From: Tabrizicola sp.
Lineage (GTDB): Bacteria > Pseudomonadota > Alphaproteobacteria > Rhodobacterales > Rhodobacteraceae
DNA length: 45,031 nucleotides
Assembly: GCA_025458105.1 (NCBI GenBank)
Contig: JALOTD010000025.1
Span: forward strand, 1-45,031
Direction of reading: 5' to 3'
Positions 43,389 through 45,031 of the stretch are shown one piece after another. Every line of letters starts with the position of its first letter. Position 1 is the first letter of the stretch. Below the pieces are notes generated by a model that did no database searches, was not told where the DNA came from, and saw only the letters and a list, made by a program, of their open reading frames with translations. A program made the translations under genes and the position numbers.

Positions 43389-45031
43389 ATGAAACCATTG
43401 CCCTCAAAGGATGAAATCCGCCAGTGGATTTCCGACAATCCCGGCCTTTCTGCCAAGCGCGACATCGCCAAGGCCTTCGGGATCAAGGGCGATGGCCGGA
43501 TCGAGCTGAAGCGCCTTCTGCGTGAGCTGGAAGGCGAGGGTGTGGTCGAGAAATCGGCCCGCCGCTTCCGTGAGCCCGGCGTGCTGCCGCCGGTGGCCGT
43601 GTTACAAGTGCTGGCTCCGGATGCGCAGGGGGAGCTTTTTGCCAAGCCGCTGGAAGAGGGCGTGGATGAGACGCCCCGCATCCTCATCATCCCCAAGAAA
43701 GGTGATCCGGCCCTGGGTGCGGGCGACCGGATTCTGGCGCGGCTCTCGAAGGTAGACCTCGACGACTACGCCTATGAAGCGCGACTGATCCGGCGGCTGG
43801 GGTCGAACCCTCGCAAGGTGCTGGGCGTGTTCCGGGTCGTCAGCCAAGGCGGGCGGATCGTGCCGATCGAGAAGGGCGACGACAAGGAATGGCGCGTCTC
43901 GCCGGACATGACCATGGGGGCCAAGGACGGCGAACTGGTCGAGGCCGAGGCGGTGGGCGCTCGGCGGCTGGGGTTGCCTGCAGCGCAGATCGTGGCGCGA
44001 TTGGGCGATCCTGCAGGTCCACGGGCGGCCAGTCTGATTGCCATTCACCAGCATGGCATTCCCGATGTTTTCCCCGATGCCGTAATCGCCGAAGCGGACC
44101 GGGCCGAACCTGTGGGGATGAAGGGCCGCGAGGACTTGCGCGAACTTCCCCTGCTGACCATCGACCCAGTTGATGCCCGCGACCGCGACGATGCGGTTTA
44201 TGCTGAAGCCGATAGCGACCCGGGCAATCCCGGCGGGCATGTGATCTGGGTCGCCATCGCCGATGTGGCGCATTACGTCACGCCGGGCAGCGCCCTCGAC
44301 CGTGAGGCGCGCAAGCGCGGCAATTCCACCTATTTCCCCGACCGCGTGGTGCCGATGCTGCCGGACATCCTGTCGGGCGACCTGTGTTCGCTGCACGAAG
44401 GCGTGGACCGCGCCTGTCTGGCCGTGCGGATGGTGATCGACGCGCAGGGGCACAAGCGGGGGCATCGCTTTGTGCGGGGCATGATGCGGTCGAAGGGATC
44501 GCTTCATTATGCGCAGGTGCAGGCGGCGGTGGATGGGTCGCCGGATGCCAAGACCGCGCCGCTGGTGGAACCGGTGCTGAAGCCCCTCTACGCCGCCTAT
44601 GCCGCCCTGAAGCAGGCACGCGAGGTGCGGCAGCCCCTGGACCTGGAGCTGCCGGAGCGGAAGATCGAGCTGGATGCCGAAGGCCGCGTGACCAGCGTCG
44701 CCTTCAAGGAGCGGCTAGAGGCGCACAAGCTGATCGAGGAGATGATGATCCTCGCCAATGTCGCGGCGGCCGAAGAGCTGATCCGGCTGAAGCGGCCCTT
44801 GCTGTTCCGGGTGCACGAGGAGCCCTCGCCCCTGAAGCTGGAGGGCTTACGCGAGGTGGCCGAAGGCGCAGGGTTGACGCTGGCCAAGGGGCAGGTCCTG
44901 CAGACCAGGCACTTGAACCGGCTTCTGTCGCAGGCGCAGGGGACAGAGTTCGACGAGTTGATCAACCTGTCCACGCTGCGGTCGATGACACAGGCCTATT
45001 ACCACCCGGAGAATTTCGGGCATTTCGGCCT
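43389..45031 (+). CDS. rnr: ribonuclease R, 3' end beyond the window
   Basis: The first 547 codons of a 3'-5' exoribonuclease that degrades structured RNA. The N-terminal winged helix (MKPLPSKDEIRQWISDNPGL) is followed by cold-shock-like OB domains and then the RNB catalytic domain, with TIDPVDARDRDDAV (metal-binding Asp residues), VIWVAIADVAHYV, RGNSTYFPDRVVPMLPD and LIEEMMILANVAAAEEL. The S1 domain would lie past base 45031. The frame is open to the window edge. The ATG at 43389 lies 9 nt after the MAPEG stop, so the two may share a transcript. Confidence 0.96.
   Translation, partial: MKPLPSKDEIRQWISDNPGLSAKRDIAKAFGIKGDGRIELKRLLRELEGEGVVEKSARRFREPGVLPPVAVLQVLAPDAQGELFAKPLEEGVDETPRILIIPKKGDPALGAGDRILARLSKVDLDDYAYEARLIRRLGSNPRKVLGVFRVVSQGGRIVPIEKGDDKEWRVSPDMTMGAKDGELVEAEAVGARRLGLPAAQIVARLGDPAGPRAASLIAIHQHGIPDVFPDAVIAEADRAEPVGMKGREDLRELPLLTIDPVDARDRDDAVYAEADSDPGNPGGHVIWVAIADVAHYVTPGSALDREARKRGNSTYFPDRVVPMLPDILSGDLCSLHEGVDRACLAVRMVIDAQGHKRGHRFVRGMMRSKGSLHYAQVQAAVDGSPDAKTAPLVEPVLKPLYAAYAALKQAREVRQPLDLELPERKIELDAEGRVTSVAFKERLEAHKLIEEMMILANVAAAEELIRLKRPLLFRVHEEPSPLKLEGLREVAEGAGLTLAKGQVLQTRHLNRLLSQAQGTEFDELINLSTLRSMTQAYYHPENFGHFG

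Noticed and set aside
1..45031. Defence island, prophage, integrative element or CRISPR
   Set aside because: No integrase, transposase, terminase, restriction or toxin-antitoxin proteins, and no regularly spaced repeats, were seen; gene content is core-like.

Overview
The window comes from a high-GC alphaproteobacterium, almost certainly of the family Rhodobacteraceae. The strongest evidence is the linked set hemN - fnrL - universal stress gene - ccoNOQP - ccoGHIS (the fix/rdx arrangement of Rhodobacter relatives), with TTGAC/T-N4-A/GTCAA boxes, DUF2794, an IalB-like protein, and many genes coupled by ATGA overlaps. No rRNA, tRNA, CRISPR array, transposase or prophage gene was seen.

Layout. 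(1) 1-7507: the 3' end of a CycM-like cytochrome c with a terminator, then a Yej-type peptide ABC transporter (yejA-B-E-F) followed 3 nt later by a GT4 glycosyltransferase. (2) 7555-20538: the microaerobic block. hemN and fnrL diverge from a shared FNR box. Then come two decayed genes (a phzF homologue and an unknown gene), a divergent universal stress gene, and the cbb3 oxidase operon ccoNOQP with its assembly operon ccoGHIS. Four FNR boxes precede these units. (3) 20547-24537: a minus-strand ABC importer (binding protein, two permeases, ATPase) preceded by a sequence that reads as a PhoB box, so a phosphorus compound is the likely substrate. (4) 24577-30310: beta-carbonic anhydrase, an unknown protein, an M17 aminopeptidase overlapping an SH3-NlpC/P60 hydrolase, DUF2794, asparaginase II and an IalB-like secreted protein. 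(5) 30386-36732: rlmN, a convergent overlapping glycosyltransferase-methyltransferase fusion, a YbaL-like antiporter without its RCK domain, a YcaQ-type glycosylase and a LOG protein. (6) 36813-45031: a MarR regulator and membrane protein with palindromic operators, a broken dapD, a secreted Hint protein, an unknown protein, dapE, a GNAT, a MAPEG protein, and the first 547 codons of RNase R.

How it fits together: FnrL, an oxygen-labile [4Fe-4S] regulator, would switch on hemN (anaerobic heme synthesis), the cbb3 oxidase and its copper/redox assembly factors when oxygen falls. dapD and dapE belong to the succinylase branch of DAP/lysine synthesis.

The most striking observations are lesions in conserved genes. 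CcoO has lost about 14 residues, including the His of its CxxCH heme c motif. dapD has lost about 103 nt from its beta-helix and is frameshifted. phzF has two internal deletions. The neighbouring unknown gene has two in-frame stops and a frameshift. CcoI lacks both Cys of its HMA metal site. These could mean genome decay, duplicate functional copies elsewhere, or deletion artefacts in the assembly. The sequence alone cannot decide between them.
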